Shown: positions 17,192 to 26,515, numbered from the stretch's first letter. The stretch: DNA of 55,644 nt from Verrucomicrobiia bacterium (GCA_030427505.1 JAUICH010000034.1:1-55644), one strand, 5' to 3'. The notes: generated by a model from the sequence alone, not told the origin. Made by a program: numbers and translations.

Positions 17192-18085
17192 TCAATTTTC
17201 CCTGCCGGACAGACGCTCGGCATAGTCCATCGCTAACTCGGCGAAACGTTTCGCCACGGGCTTCAGATCGCCCATGTGCAGCAGACCCACCACCAGGGGC
17301 GGCACCCCTTCCACTGGAATGCGGCGGACTCGCGGGCTGAACTTGATGCCCGGCACGTCCACGGTGATGCCGTATCCGAAGCCATTGGCCACATAGGACT
17401 GCACCAGTTCCAGGGTGCTGACTTCCACCTGGGGATTCCAGCGCAGGCCCTTTCGTCCCAGTGTTTCCTGGAAGAGTTTCGTCGCGGTGTCCGTCGGCGG
17501 CAGGGCGATCAAGGGCTCCCGGATCTCCCCATCGACAGCTTTCTTCGCCAGTTGAGAAAAGGTCAGAGAGTTCCGTTCCTTGCCCCCAATCAGGATGATC
17601 GGCAACTCCAGCAGGCTGTGCGCCCGGATGCCCGGCGCCACGCTCTTGTAGAGCAAGGAAATCGCGGCATCGGATTCCTGCTTCTGCAGAGAGACCTCCA
17701 CGTCTTCCGGTGAGGCTTCTTTCAGGGTGATGCGCAGGTTCGGAAATTCTTCGCGAATGATTTCCAGGACCTTCGGCAGATGACTCGTCAATGCCGTGGC
17801 GGAGGCCGCCAGCCGGAGATGCTGGCTTTCCTCCCCCCGTAGGCGGCTCGCCACCTGGTGTAGCTGGGAAAAGAAGGGATAGACATAATCATAGAGTTCT
17901 TCTCCCGCCGGCGTCAGGGCAAAGGGCCGCCGGTGAAAGAGTTTCACTCCCAGGTCCCGCTCCAGTTGCAGGATCTGGCCGCTGACCGCCGGTTGCTGGA
18001 TGCCATAGGGCATCTTGCGCACCGCCTGGGTGATGCCTTCGAACTTGGCAACGTAGTAAAACAGCTCCAGGTGGTGAACGTTCAT
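17192..18085 (-). CDS. LysR-family transcriptional regulator
   Basis: 297 aa from ATG 18085 (MNVHHLELFYYVAKFEGITQAV). An N-terminal winged helix-turn-helix (about 1-60) carries QQPAVSGQILQLERDLGVKLFHRR, where the usual alanine pair before the recognition helix is replaced by a KMPYG sequence. This matches an NhaR-like or Verrucomicrobiota-specific LysR subgroup. A periplasmic-binding-protein-like effector domain covers about 88-290. The frame extends upstream of 18085 into the xerD 3' end, but that part is not LysR-like. The gene follows xerD by 73 bp on the same strand. Target genes are unknown. Confidence 0.85.
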   Translation of the reverse strand: MNVHHLELFYYVAKFEGITQAVRKMPYGIQQPAVSGQILQLERDLGVKLFHRRPFALTPAGEELYDYVYPFFSQLHQVASRLRGEESQHLRLAASATALTSHLPKVLEIIREEFPNLRITLKEASPEDVEVSLQKQESDAAISLLYKSVAPGIRAHSLLELPIILIGGKERNSLTFSQLAKKAVDGEIREPLIALPPTDTATKLFQETLGRKGLRWNPQVEVSTLELVQSYVANGFGYGITVDVPGIKFSPRVRRIPVEGVPPLVVGLLHMGDLKPVAKRFAELAMDYAERLSGREN

Positions 18086-18158
18086 CGCGGGAAACTCGAC
18101 CGGAAGCAGCCTGTCGATCACGCGGCGGGATGTCCACAGGTTTTGAACATTCCGCGGG

Positions 18159-19142
18159 CTAGGAACGGGGATGAAACTGCTGGTGCACCCGGCGCAGACG
18201 CTTCTGGTCGACGTGGGTGTAAATCTGAGTCGTGGAAATGTCCGCGTGCCCGAGAAGTTCCTGGATGACCCGCAGGTCGGCGCCGTTTTCGAGCAGGTGC
18301 GTGGCAAAGGAATGACGCAGCAGGTGGGGATACACGTTCAGATCCACGCCGGCCATCCGGGCGCGTTCTTTCACGATCTGCCAGAGACGGGTAGTGGTCA
18401 TCCTGCCGCCCCGGACGGACAGGAAGATTTCGCTGCCGGACCGGCGTTTCACCAGCTTGGGACGCTCGTTCTCAACGTAGTCTTCCACGGCGGACAGGGC
18501 CTGGCGCCCCACGGGAACGATTCGCGTCTTATTCCCTTTGCCGGTCACCCGGATCAGCCGCTCGTCGGTGTCCAGGCTCTCCAGCTTCGCACCCGTCAGT
18601 TCGGAGGCTCGGAGACCGCAGGCATAGAGCATTTCCAAAATCGCCCGGTCCCGCCGGCCCAGTGGCGCCGCGATGTCGACCGACTCGAGAATCCGCGCGA
18701 CCGCGGGCTCGTTCAGCGTTTCGGGCAGGTATTTTTCCAGCCGGGGCGATTGCACGGCATCCGCCACGTCCGCTGGAACCTTTCCCCGGGCATGGAGAAA
18801 GCGGAAGAAAATCTTCATCGCGATCACCTGCAGCCGGAGGCTTCCCGCGGAGAGCCCGTCTTTCTTCCTGCGGGACAGGTACCCGGTAAGATGTTCCAGC
18901 TTAACCTCTGAGGGATTGGAAACCCGTTGCTCGTCAGCCAGCCACTCGCCGAACTTTTCCAGGATCAGGCGGATGGAAAGTTGGTAATTGTCTGACAACC
19001 CGCGCTCGGTGGCGAGATACAGGATGAAACTGTCGATGGAGTCCTGCAAAGCGTGGCTCGGAATTTTGATTCGAAGTTTCCGATATCTAAGATCGCTTAC
19101 TTTACTCCAAAACGGCGCCGGTTCAGCGCCTGAAAATTCCAT
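18159..19142 (-). CDS. xerD: Tyrosine recombinase XerD-like
   Basis: 327 aa. The N-terminal SAM-like core-binding domain spans about 30-120, and the catalytic domain about 140-320. Catalytic residues visible are R178 (ACGLRASEL), K202 (GKGNK), H273 and R276 (HLLRHSFATHLL), H299 (LGHADISTTQIYTHV) and nucleophile Y308. The length and the LSDNYQLSIR start of the core domain fit XerC/XerD chromosome-dimer resolvases better than phage integrases. Which of XerC or XerD it is cannot be decided from this copy alone. About 25 N-terminal residues precede the usual start, so a downstream start is possible. Confidence 0.88.
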   Translation of the reverse strand: MEFSGAEPAPFWSKVSDLRYRKLRIKIPSHALQDSIDSFILYLATERGLSDNYQLSIRLILEKFGEWLADEQRVSNPSEVKLEHLTGYLSRRKKDGLSAGSLRLQVIAMKIFFRFLHARGKVPADVADAVQSPRLEKYLPETLNEPAVARILESVDIAAPLGRRDRAILEMLYACGLRASELTGAKLESLDTDERLIRVTGKGNKTRIVPVGRQALSAVEDYVENERPKLVKRRSGSEIFLSVRGGRMTTTRLWQIVKERARMAGVDLNVYPHLLRHSFATHLLENGADLRVIQELLGHADISTTQIYTHVDQKRLRRVHQQFHPRS

Positions 19143-19300
19143 CGCCGGGTCTTCGCCCAGTTCCCGGCGTCAGTTTTCCGGATTCGTCCGCTTGTTTCCG
19201 CGGGAAAAACGCGGATCATACTCCCCTCCCAACGTCCGGCCTGGAACCGGAAAGTTGGAAGGTTGAACCCCGGAATTAGGGAAGCGGTATAGTTAGCACC

Positions 19301-20665
19301 ATGCCCAAGGTATTTCTCAAAACCTACGGTTGCCAGATGAACGAGCGCGACTCCGAACAGGTGGCGCGCATGTTCGTGGACCGGGGCTATGCCATCACGA
19401 AAACCGAAGAGGAAGCGGACGTGGTTCTGATTAATACCTGCAGCGTCCGGGACCAAGCGGAACAAAAGGCCCTGGGGAAGATGGGCCTGATGGGTCACCT
19501 GCGCAAAGAACGGCCCCATGTGGTCTACGGTTTCCTCGGGTGCATGGCCCAAAGCCGGGGCGCGGACTTGCTTTCCGAATTGCCGCACCTGGACCTGGTG
19601 GCGGGAACGCAGAAATACCACCGGGTGGTCGATCACGTGGAGGCGCTGCTCAAGCACCGCACGGAGCGCCACATGAACGATCCGCGCTACTCCATCGTGG
19701 ATACGGACGAGGAAACGTCTTCCCAGAACACCATTCGCGACCACTTGGACAAGCCGTTCCAGGTCAGTGAGTTCGTGTCCATCATGCAGGGCTGTAACAT
19801 GAAGTGCAGTTTCTGCATCGTTCCCTACACCCGGGGCGCGGAACGCAGCCGGCCCATCGCAGAAGTGGTGGGAGAAGTGCGTCACCTGGCCTCTCGCGGC
19901 GTGCGCGAAGTCACTTTGCTGGGCCAAATCGTCAACCTTTACGGCCGCACGGAATTTTCCCGCGAGAACGGCAAGAGCCCTTTCGTTCAGCTCCTGGAAG
20001 CGGTGCATGAAGTGGAAGGGATCGAACGGATCCGCTTCACCTCCCCCCACCCCATCGGCTATCGCGAAGACTTGATCAACGCCTTCACCTACCTGCCGAA
20101 GCTGGCGGATCACGTGCATTTCCCGCTTCAGTCCGGTTCCGACCGCATCCTCAAGGCCATGCGCCGGCCCTACAAGTACCAGCGGTTCAAGGAAATCTGC
20201 GACCAGATGCGCGAAGCCCGGCCCGGCATCTCGATTACGACCGACATCATTGTCGGGTTTCCCGGTGAGACCGAGGAGGATTACCAGGCCACCCGCCGGG
20301 CGGCGGAAGAGATCGCGTTCGATAATGCCTTCATCTTTCGCTACTCCAAGCGCAAGGACACCCCGGCAGCCGAAATGGACGAACAGTTGCCGGAACGCGT
20401 TAAAGAAGAGCGGAACCAGGACCTGCTGGCGGTGGTAAACCGCATCGCGACAGCCAAGAACCGCGCCTTGGTCGGCCAAGAGGTGGAAGTTCTCTGCGAA
20501 GGCCCCAGCCGCACCAATGCCAGCCGTCTGTCCGGCCGGACCACGGCCAACAAAATTGTCATCTTTGAAGGTCCGGCGGACCGCTTAACCGGCCAGATTC
20601 TGAAAATTCGCGTTCTCGAAACCACCGGATTCACCCTCTACGGGGACGCGATTACGGCCAACTAA
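19301..20665 (+). CDS. miaB: tRNA (N6-isopentenyladenosine(37)-C2)-methylthiotransferase MiaB
   Basis: 454 aa radical-SAM enzyme. The UPF0004 domain has its three cluster cysteines at C11 (KTYGCQMN), C47 (NTCSVRDQAEQKA) and C81 (FLGCMAQ). The radical-SAM CxxxCxxC is C165/C169/C172 (GCNMKCSFCIVPYTRG). A C-terminal TRAM domain (about 385-450) contains GQEVEVLCEG and LSGRTTANKIV. The NTCSVRDQAEQK form is typical of MiaB and not of RimO or MtaB. It adds the methylthio group to i6A37 of tRNAs that read codons beginning with U. The ATG lies 158 bp from the divergent xerD start. Confidence 0.96.
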   Translation: MPKVFLKTYGCQMNERDSEQVARMFVDRGYAITKTEEEADVVLINTCSVRDQAEQKALGKMGLMGHLRKERPHVVYGFLGCMAQSRGADLLSELPHLDLVAGTQKYHRVVDHVEALLKHRTERHMNDPRYSIVDTDEETSSQNTIRDHLDKPFQVSEFVSIMQGCNMKCSFCIVPYTRGAERSRPIAEVVGEVRHLASRGVREVTLLGQIVNLYGRTEFSRENGKSPFVQLLEAVHEVEGIERIRFTSPHPIGYREDLINAFTYLPKLADHVHFPLQSGSDRILKAMRRPYKYQRFKEICDQMREARPGISITTDIIVGFPGETEEDYQATRRAAEEIAFDNAFIFRYSKRKDTPAAEMDEQLPERVKEERNQDLLAVVNRIATAKNRALVGQEVEVLCEGPSRTNASRLSGRTTANKIVIFEGPADRLTGQILKIRVLETTGFTLYGDAITAN

Positions 20666-20731
20666 TCTCTGCTTCACGTCTTTCGCCACGCGGCGCATTG
20701 CGCTAAAGGAACCCGACTTTTTGACCCTCCC

Positions 20732-21304
20732 ATGACCAAGTTTCTCTTCGATACGGCCTACAGTCTCAGTTTGAAATCGGTGGGCATCTTGGTGGGGCTG
20801 GCTTTACTCGCGGCGCATTTGGGCGCGTTGTTCAACTCCGAACGGCTCAAGCCTTGGCTGAGAACCTTGCCGCGTAATTACTCCTTCGGGGTCGTTCTGC
20901 TTCTCATCGACTTCCTCTGGTGCTTCGTACTGGTGACCGAGATGGACCTGGGCGAATTTTACACCCTGGAATTGCTGCTCCAGGCCGTCATCGTGGGTGG
21001 CTATTTCCTGGTTTCCTACTACGTTCGCGACTTTCTGGCGGTCCGGGCCATTGGTCTGGGCTTAATCCTGGTGGCGTCTCCCATCCTGGAGTCCGCGTTT
21101 CTCCAACCGCCCTTTTCCCGCCTTTTGCTGGTGGCCCTGTCGTTTGCCTGGATCCTGTTCGGGATCTTCTGGGTGGGTCTCCCCTACCTGCTCCGCGACG
21201 CCATTATCTGGATCACCAATCAGCCCAAGCGCTGGCAAATCGGCTGCATCCTGGGCGCGGCATACGGTTTGGTGACGCTGTTGTGCGCTATTTTGTTCTA
21301 TTGA
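20732..21304 (+). CDS. Integral membrane protein, unknown
   Basis: 190 aa, almost entirely hydrophobic. About five or six transmembrane helices can be seen, around residues 15-33, 50-70, 78-100, 104-124, 128-150 and 168-188. Short charged loops include NSERLKPWLRTLPRNYS and TNQPKRWQ. No transport or enzymatic motif was recognised. It lies 66 bp downstream of miaB and 87 bp upstream of a GT9 gene on the same strand, so it may belong to an envelope-biogenesis unit. Confidence 0.7.
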   Translation: MTKFLFDTAYSLSLKSVGILVGLALLAAHLGALFNSERLKPWLRTLPRNYSFGVVLLLIDFLWCFVLVTEMDLGEFYTLELLLQAVIVGGYFLVSYYVRDFLAVRAIGLGLILVASPILESAFLQPPFSRLLLVALSFAWILFGIFWVGLPYLLRDAIIWITNQPKRWQIGCILGAAYGLVTLLCAILFY

Positions 21305-21391
21305 TCCACCAATTGATCCACCAGCCTTTACGCCCGCGTCCACGCCTGGCTGCCTGGCTGCCGGGCCGCCTGAGACCCTTTCGCACGCAGT

Positions 21392-22366
21392 ATGGGAAAA
21401 GTTCTCTTCATCCGCGGTGGCGCCATTGGCGATTTCATCCTGACGCTGCCAGCGATTCAATTGCTTCGGACCACGTTGCCCGATACAGCCGTGGAAATCC
21501 TTGGCTACCTGCCGGCCATTGAGCTCGCCAAAGCCGCGAACCTGGCTGATGCGACCCGCTCCATCGAATACGGTCCGCTATCCAATTTCTTCATTCCCTC
21601 CGGACTTTTGGATCCGGACCTGATGGCCTATTTCAAGAGCTTCAGCGTGGTGGTTTCCTACCTCTACGATCCGGATGGCTTTTTCCGGGGCAATATGGAG
21701 CGCTGTGGCGTCTCCACGCTGATCGAGGGTCCGCACCGCGTGGAGACCGCCGAGGACGCTGAGCCTGCTGCTGCGCAGCTTGCCAAGCCGCTGGAAAGAT
21801 TAGCTCTGTTCCTGGAAGAGCCCTTTGTTCGCCTGCAACTCAAGGCAGAACACGCCACCAAAGCCCGGCAGTTTCTGGAAACGAAGAAAAATGTCTCCTC
21901 AGCCACCAAACTGATCGCCCTGCACCCGGGCAGCGGAAGCCCCCGCAAAAACTGGTCTTTCGAAAGCTGGCTGGAAGTGGCGGAGCGCCTGCATGGCAAA
22001 TTTCCCGGCTCGGCCTTTCTGATTGTCAGCGGCGAAGCGGAAGACCGCACCATTACCGAGTTTCTTTCCCTGATGTTTCAGCGGCAGCTTCCTTTCGTCC
22101 ATGCCCACCACCTGCCTTTGCCTGAAATTTCCGCCCTGCTCAGTGAAGCAGCCATCTTTCTGGGGCATGACAGCGGCATCTCTCACCTGGCGGCCGCCAG
22201 TGGAGTTCCCTGTGTCCTGGCCTTTGGTCCGACGGACCCAGACATTTGGGCGCCCAAGAATCCTGGCGTCAAAACGGTTTCAGCTCCCGAGGGAGATCTA
22301 AGCCGCTTGACCACGGAATCCGTGCTGGCAGAAGCCTGTCAGATTCTCAGCGCGGCGAAAGCGTAA
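21392..22366 (+). CDS. Glycosyltransferase family 9 (heptosyltransferase-like)
   Basis: 324 aa. The N-terminal Rossmann half begins VLFIRGGAIGDFILTLPAIQLLR, the classic GT9 opening. The C-terminal half has ALHPGSGSPRKNWSFESWLEVAE and the donor-binding segment FLGHDSGISHLAAASGVPCVLAFGPTDP, both hallmarks of ADP-heptose:LPS transferases. It is cytosolic, associated with the inner membrane, and expected to extend lipopolysaccharide core or a similar glycan. A second GT9 lies at 34834-35913. The sugar and acceptor are unknown. Confidence 0.88.
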   Translation: MGKVLFIRGGAIGDFILTLPAIQLLRTTLPDTAVEILGYLPAIELAKAANLADATRSIEYGPLSNFFIPSGLLDPDLMAYFKSFSVVVSYLYDPDGFFRGNMERCGVSTLIEGPHRVETAEDAEPAAAQLAKPLERLALFLEEPFVRLQLKAEHATKARQFLETKKNVSSATKLIALHPGSGSPRKNWSFESWLEVAERLHGKFPGSAFLIVSGEAEDRTITEFLSLMFQRQLPFVHAHHLPLPEISALLSEAAIFLGHDSGISHLAAASGVPCVLAFGPTDPDIWAPKNPGVKTVSAPEGDLSRLTTESVLAEACQILSAAKA

Positions 22367-22473
22367 TTGCTCTCGATTCGGGCCTCTGCGAAAGCTCTGC
22401 AAAAGGCCGCATTAATGCGTCACAGATTTTCCTTACAGGGGCCTGGAAATCGCGAATCCGGCGATTTGTTCAC

Positions 22474-22495
22474 ATCTCTATCTAAGAATAGAGAT
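22474..22495 (+). terminator. AT-rich hairpin downstream of the GT9 gene
   Basis: ATCTCTAT (22474-22481) and ATAGAGAT (22488-22495) pair perfectly around a six-base loop and are followed by TTTATC. It is a candidate rho-independent terminator 108 bp after the gene end. The rest of the 290-bp gap (22367-22656) is AT-rich, contains three GTTCACAT copies (about 22469, 22655 and 22684, the last inside rnc) and shows no gene. Confidence 0.45.
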
Positions 22496-22656
22496 TTTAT
22501 CAAAAAAGAAACATATCAGTATTAGGAGTGCGAATAACTTGGCAGATTTGCTAGAACACCCTGATCGTCAGCCGCATATGTGAGAATTTGCCCTGCGAAC
22601 AAGGCTCTCAAAGGTGCGAATCAAGGATGGAGATATTCGCAATTGTGACGAGGCGT

Positions 22657-23382
22657 TCACATTTCCCCACGGCTTTTCACCACTTGTTCACATACTGTTA
22701 AGGCCTTCCAGCCGCGCTTTTCGAGGGCATCCTGGGCGGCGCGAATCTCGGCTTCTTTCTTGCTCCGGCCCGCTCCGCTGCCCAGGGTCAGATCCTGCCA
22801 TTCCACACAGGCGCTGAAGGTTTTCCGGTGATCCGGGCCTTCCTGGGAGAGAATGCGGTACTTGGGGCTGACGGAGGAAATGGCCTGGAGAAGTTCCTGG
22901 AGTTTTCCTTTCGGATTGATCTCCTCCGGTTCCTCGGTCACGAAATTGACTGCTTCGGAACAAAGTTTCAGGACGACCTCTTTTGCTTTCTCAAATCCGC
23001 CATCCAGGTAAATCGCCCCGAGAAGAGACTCAAAAGCGTCCGCCAGATTGGAAGGACGTTTGCGCCCGCCGGAGGCCTCTTCCCCCTTCCCCATCATGAG
23101 GTAGTCGCCCAGATTGATGCTCTGCGCGTAGCGTTGTAATGCGTGGCGGGAGACAAGGCGCGAGCGGAGCTTGGTCAGACGGCCTTCGCCGAACGCAGGG
23201 AAAAGCTGGTAGAGTTCTTCGGTCAGGACCAGTTGGAGGACCGCGTCGCCCAAGTACTCAAGCCGTTGATTATCAAAGTGTGGGCGTTGCGTCTCATAAG
23301 CGAGACTGGGATGCGTGAGCGCCTCCGCCAAAAGCAGCGAATTACAAAATTTGTAACCAATGCGAGTCTCGATGGACGTCAT
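22657..23382 (-). CDS. rnc: Ribonuclease III
   Basis: 241 aa. The RNase III signature NQRLEYLGDAVLQLVL (about 38-53) carries the catalytic Glu and Asp, and the second metal-binding segment is DAFESLLGAIYLDGG (about 113-127). A C-terminal double-stranded RNA-binding domain follows (about 158-230, PKGKLQELLQAIS, then GAGRSKKEAEIRAAQDAL). It processes rRNA precursors and other structured RNAs in the cytosol. The ATG at 23382 fits the family start. The tRNA-His gene lies 58 bp upstream on the same strand. Confidence 0.95.
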   Translation of the reverse strand: MTSIETRIGYKFCNSLLLAEALTHPSLAYETQRPHFDNQRLEYLGDAVLQLVLTEELYQLFPAFGEGRLTKLRSRLVSRHALQRYAQSINLGDYLMMGKGEEASGGRKRPSNLADAFESLLGAIYLDGGFEKAKEVVLKLCSEAVNFVTEEPEEINPKGKLQELLQAISSVSPKYRILSQEGPDHRKTFSACVEWQDLTLGSGAGRSKKEAEIRAAQDALEKRGWKALTVCEQVVKSRGEM

Positions 23383-23440
23383 TCCCCTTGGAACACCTAT
23401 TATGCGCTGAGCCTCAGCAGTTCTGGCAACCCTAAAATGG

Positions 23441-23513
23441 GGTGACAGACGGGATTCGAACCCGCGACAACCGGAACCACAATCCGGGGCTCTACCCCTG
23501 AGCTACTGTCACC
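23441..23513 (-). tRNA. tRNA-His (GUG)
   Basis: The 73-base minus-strand sequence folds as a complete cloverleaf. The acceptor GGTGACA pairs with TGTCACC, the D arm is GCTCAGGGGTAGAGC, the anticodon loop is ATTGTGG with anticodon GTG, and the T arm is CGGGTTCGAATCCCG. The CCA end is not encoded immediately after the acceptor stem. An extra G(-1) can be supplied by the base before the acceptor. Confidence 0.97.
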
Positions 23514-23733
23514 ATCATTGCCGGCCGGGCCGGGCTGGAACGAGAAACGGAAACTATCCGATTGCCAACTAAAATTCCATTAGTTTTTGCAATAGACAGG
23601 CCGTAATCAGGTCGAAATCAGGCAAAAGGGGCATTTATTTGGCAGGCCGTCCGTGGAAAGACCCATTCCGAAGCTTTTGGTTGGACGAATACCGGCCATT
23701 TCCCCTAGCATCCGTGGCGTTAGTTAACTTGTC

Positions 23734-25170
23734 ATGGAAGACTCAATGTATCGTCTGTTTGACGGATTCCCCCGGTTCTTTGCGTCCGCTTACCTCGAAC
23801 TGCTTCTGAGATACCTCTGGATGGCCGGTCTGGTATTTTTGGCGTTCTACATCTTTTGGCCGAAGTCATTCCGGTTCCGGAAGGTTCAGAAGGCATTTCC
23901 CAAGCGGAAAGACTACCAGCGGGAAGTTGGCTATTCGCTTGTTTCGGCAGCGATCTTTGCGCTGGCTGGCTGGGTGGCCTTCGCGCCTTTCACCCGTCCT
24001 TACACCCAATGGTATTTCAAGCTGGACGCGCACAGCGGCTGGTACTTCGCCTTTTCGGTGGTGGCGATGATTGTGGTACACGATGCCTATTTTTACTGGA
24101 CCCACCGGCTCATGCATTGGCGGCCGCTCTATCGCGTCATGCACCAGGTCCACCACCGGTCCACGAATCCCAGTCCGTGGGCCGCGTATTCCTTCCATCC
24201 CTTGGAATCGATCGTGGAAGCCAGCATCGTGTTAGTCATTGCCTTCTGCATTCCCGCGCACCCGCTGGCGCTCGCGATCTTCCTATTGTGGATGACGTTC
24301 TTCAACGTGTCCGGTCACCTGGGGTTCGAGTTTTATCCCAAGTGGCTAACCTCCAATCGCTTCGGGCGCTGGCTGAACACTTCCACCAACCACAACCTTC
24401 ACCATAAGCACTTCCGCGGAAATTACGGACTCTATTTCCGCTGGTGGGATGAGTGGATGGGCACCACGCACGCGAAATACGAGGAGGAATTGCACGCGGT
24501 TCAAAGCCGCCCCTATGTAGCTCCCGATATGCGAGCCGGATGGGCGGAAGGATCGGTCAAACTGTGGATGGCGGCCCCGTACCTGGCCTTTGGCATAGGA
24601 CTGCTGCTCTTGCACAATGCCTGGATCGCGCTGGCCGCGTTTCACGGCTCTATCATCACCGCCTTGGTGGTTCACCGGGACCGCTGGTCTTTGAAAGCGC
24701 TGTGGCGTGGCGGACGCCTGCTCTATTTGCCGATAATCGGTTTGTCCGTGCTGCTGTTTGGATTGTGGCTTTCCAGTTTCGCGGGACAGCATAGCGGGTA
24801 TGGAAACGAACTGCTGAAGATGCTGGCTTCCGTGCATCTGAAAGGTTCGACGGCACTGTATGGACTCGCGATCTATGTGTGCCTGGTCAATCCCATCTTG
24901 GAGGAAGCGTTTTGGCGGGGGCTATTTGTGTCCCGGCACCGCCGGATCACGCTCTCGGACCTGGCGTATGGATGTTTCCATTTCCTGGTGTTTCTGCCCT
25001 TTATGTATGTTTCCTATGCCGCCGCCGCGGCGACCTTCCTGGTGGCCATGGGCTATCTGTGGCGGCAGATCGCCAATCGAAGCCAAGGCCTCGCCTTGCC
25101 TGTTGCCTGGCATGCCTTGGGTGACGTGGCCATCGTCACCACCGTCAGCGGGATCTTGCTGTCCGCCTGA
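23734..25170 (+). CDS. Fusion of sterol desaturase/fatty acid hydroxylase and CPBP-type intramembrane protease domains
   Basis: 478 aa. The N-terminal half (1-~260) is a membrane di-iron hydroxylase with His boxes H116-D-x6-H124-x3-H128, HQVHH (137-141) and NHNLHHKH (220, 223, 224, 226). The C-terminal half (~275-478) has further transmembrane helices and the CPBP (Abi/CAAX-like) signature EEAFWRG (E390, E391, R395), then F-H416 and H460, the usual metal-free glutamate/histidine set. Each half is complete. The hydroxylase would act on a lipid, and the second half could be a protease or an inactive relative. Both halves are read in one frame with no sign of frameshift. It is flanked by the tRNA/rnc block and a DUF1802 gene. 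Confidence 0.83.
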   Translation: MEDSMYRLFDGFPRFFASAYLELLLRYLWMAGLVFLAFYIFWPKSFRFRKVQKAFPKRKDYQREVGYSLVSAAIFALAGWVAFAPFTRPYTQWYFKLDAHSGWYFAFSVVAMIVVHDAYFYWTHRLMHWRPLYRVMHQVHHRSTNPSPWAAYSFHPLESIVEASIVLVIAFCIPAHPLALAIFLLWMTFFNVSGHLGFEFYPKWLTSNRFGRWLNTSTNHNLHHKHFRGNYGLYFRWWDEWMGTTHAKYEEELHAVQSRPYVAPDMRAGWAEGSVKLWMAAPYLAFGIGLLLLHNAWIALAAFHGSIITALVVHRDRWSLKALWRGGRLLYLPIIGLSVLLFGLWLSSFAGQHSGYGNELLKMLASVHLKGSTALYGLAIYVCLVNPILEEAFWRGLFVSRHRRITLSDLAYGCFHFLVFLPFMYVSYAAAAATFLVAMGYLWRQIANRSQGLALPVAWHALGDVAIVTTVSGILLSA

Positions 25171-25266
25171 GATTTTCCGGTACGTATTTCGCCAGCGTCC
25201 AGGGATTCGCGGTAGAGAAGCGGTCCCGGCGCTGTTATGGTGAAAAAACGCTGAAAGATTCGCGCG

Positions 25267-25857
25267 ATGTCATTGGGATTCAAAGAATGGAAACTGGTCT
25301 GTGACGCCCTGGAAAGTGGGCGCCAGAGCATCATTTTACGCAAGGGCGGCATCGCCGAAGGGAGAGGGGGATTTCAGTTCGAGCACGACGAATTTTTCCT
25401 GTTTCCGACCTACTTTCACGAACAATCCGAACGGCTTCGCCTGGAAGGCGAGGCGTCGGAGGGGGCCGGATCGGAAGACCCTGATGAATCCAAAGTGGAA
25501 ATCCGTTTGGCGGCTCGGATCGCCTGGGCGGCGAACATTACGAAATGGGAGTCGGTGAAAGGCCTGGAGCCCTTTCACATCTGGAATGAGGACGTTCTGG
25601 AAGAACGCTTTGACTACACCGGTTTGCTGGGACTCCGCATGGCGGTGCTGCGGGTCTATCGTCTGGCCGAACCCTGGATCCTGGAGCAACGGCCCGAATT
25701 CGGTGGCTGCCGTTCCTGGCTGGATCTGCCGGAGGAAGGCGAAGCCTTGTGGAAAACGGCCACGCCCGTGCTGACCGATGACGCCTTTGTGGAGCTGGAA
25801 ACAGAGCTGGAAAACTGGGCGGGTCACCAAGGCGTCATGATTCGAAAAGCGGCGTGA
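25267..25857 (+). CDS. DUF1802-family protein
   Basis: 196 aa cytosolic protein. The beginning (FKEWKLVCDALESGRQSIILRKGGIAEGRGGFQFEHDEFFLFPTYFHEQ) matches the DUF1802 pattern of a short conserved motif, a KGGI turn and a PTYxHEQ end. It has no signal peptide or transmembrane segment. The family is found in cyanobacteria and other lineages and has no established activity. Its 3' end overlaps the convergent bioD gene by 23 bp. A start at 25267 is supported by the direct MSLGFKEWK reading. Confidence 0.8.
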   Translation: MSLGFKEWKLVCDALESGRQSIILRKGGIAEGRGGFQFEHDEFFLFPTYFHEQSERLRLEGEASEGAGSEDPDESKVEIRLAARIAWAANITKWESVKGLEPFHIWNEDVLEERFDYTGLLGLRMAVLRVYRLAEPWILEQRPEFGGCRSWLDLPEEGEALWKTATPVLTDDAFVELETELENWAGHQGVMIRKAA

Positions 25858-26509
25858 CCCAGTCCTCGTCCGCTTCACTCTGATCGTAGAGCAATTCTCC
25901 GAGCACCGGCACGGGCAGGAATTTTTCCAGAACCAGCCGGTTCGAAATGGACGCGCTGTCCCGGTCGGGCCGGCAATGGTTCAGCAACACGCCCCGGCAA
26001 TCCAATCCGGAGCGCAGGACAGCCTGAACGGTCAGGATGGTGTGGTTCAGCGCGCCCAGTTTGTTGTCCACCACCACCAGCACGGGAGCTTTGAATTTTT
26101 CCGCCAGGCCAGCCATGGTCAGGTCTTCCGTTAGGGGGACTTCCCAGCCTCCGGCCCCCTCTACCACCACATAGTCGAACCGGTCCAGCAACGCTTCGTA
26201 TCCGCGATAGATGGAGTCCAGATCCACCCGCCGGTTCTCAATCAGCGAAGCCGCGTAGGGGGACTGGGGAGACTTGAACCAACAGGGGTTGACTTCATCG
26301 ACCGTCAGGACGGGATCGTCCTCCGCGCTGGTTTGCAGCAAAGCCAGGGCATCAAAGCGGTCGCCGCAACAGAGCGGTTTGTAGCCGGCGGCCCGCAGGC
26401 CCTTTTCCTTCAGGACGCTCAAGATCAGCGAAGTGACAAAGGTCTTGCCGACGCCGGTATCGGTTCCGGTAACGAAGAGGGAAGGCATCTGAAATGAAGT
26501 GGGGGACAA
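25835..26509 (-). CDS. bioD: Dethiobiotin synthetase
   Basis: About 217-224 aa. The P-loop VTGTDTGVGKTFVTSL opens the protein, with the substrate Lys in AAGYKPL, the acidic metal loop VVVEGAGGWEVPL and the DNKLGALNHTILT segment. The enzyme closes the ureido ring of dethiobiotin from DAPA, CO2 and ATP in biotin synthesis. A TTG at 26509 overlaps a GAGGG site at the glmM stop; an ATG at 26488 gives the more typical length. No other biotin genes are nearby. It is the last gene of the folP-cdaA-cdaR-glmM run, following glmM by 6 bp or more. Confidence 0.9.
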   Translation of the reverse strand: MSPTSFQMPSLFVTGTDTGVGKTFVTSLILSVLKEKGLRAAGYKPLCCGDRFDALALLQTSAEDDPVLTVDEVNPCWFKSPQSPYAASLIENRRVDLDSIYRGYEALLDRFDYVVVEGAGGWEVPLTEDLTMAGLAEKFKAPVLVVVDNKLGALNHTILTVQAVLRSGLDCRGVLLNHCRPDRDSASISNRLVLEKFLPVPVLGELLYDQSEADEDWVTPLFES

Positions 26510-26515
26510 ATACCC

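Noticed and set aside
19097-20479. 460-codon minus-strand frame opposite miaB
   Set aside because: MiaB has all six cluster cysteines on the plus strand; the antisense frame shows no domain.
22367-22656. CRISPR-like repetition of GTTCACAT
   Set aside because: Only three short eight-base copies without regular spacers are present; no array structure exists in the window.
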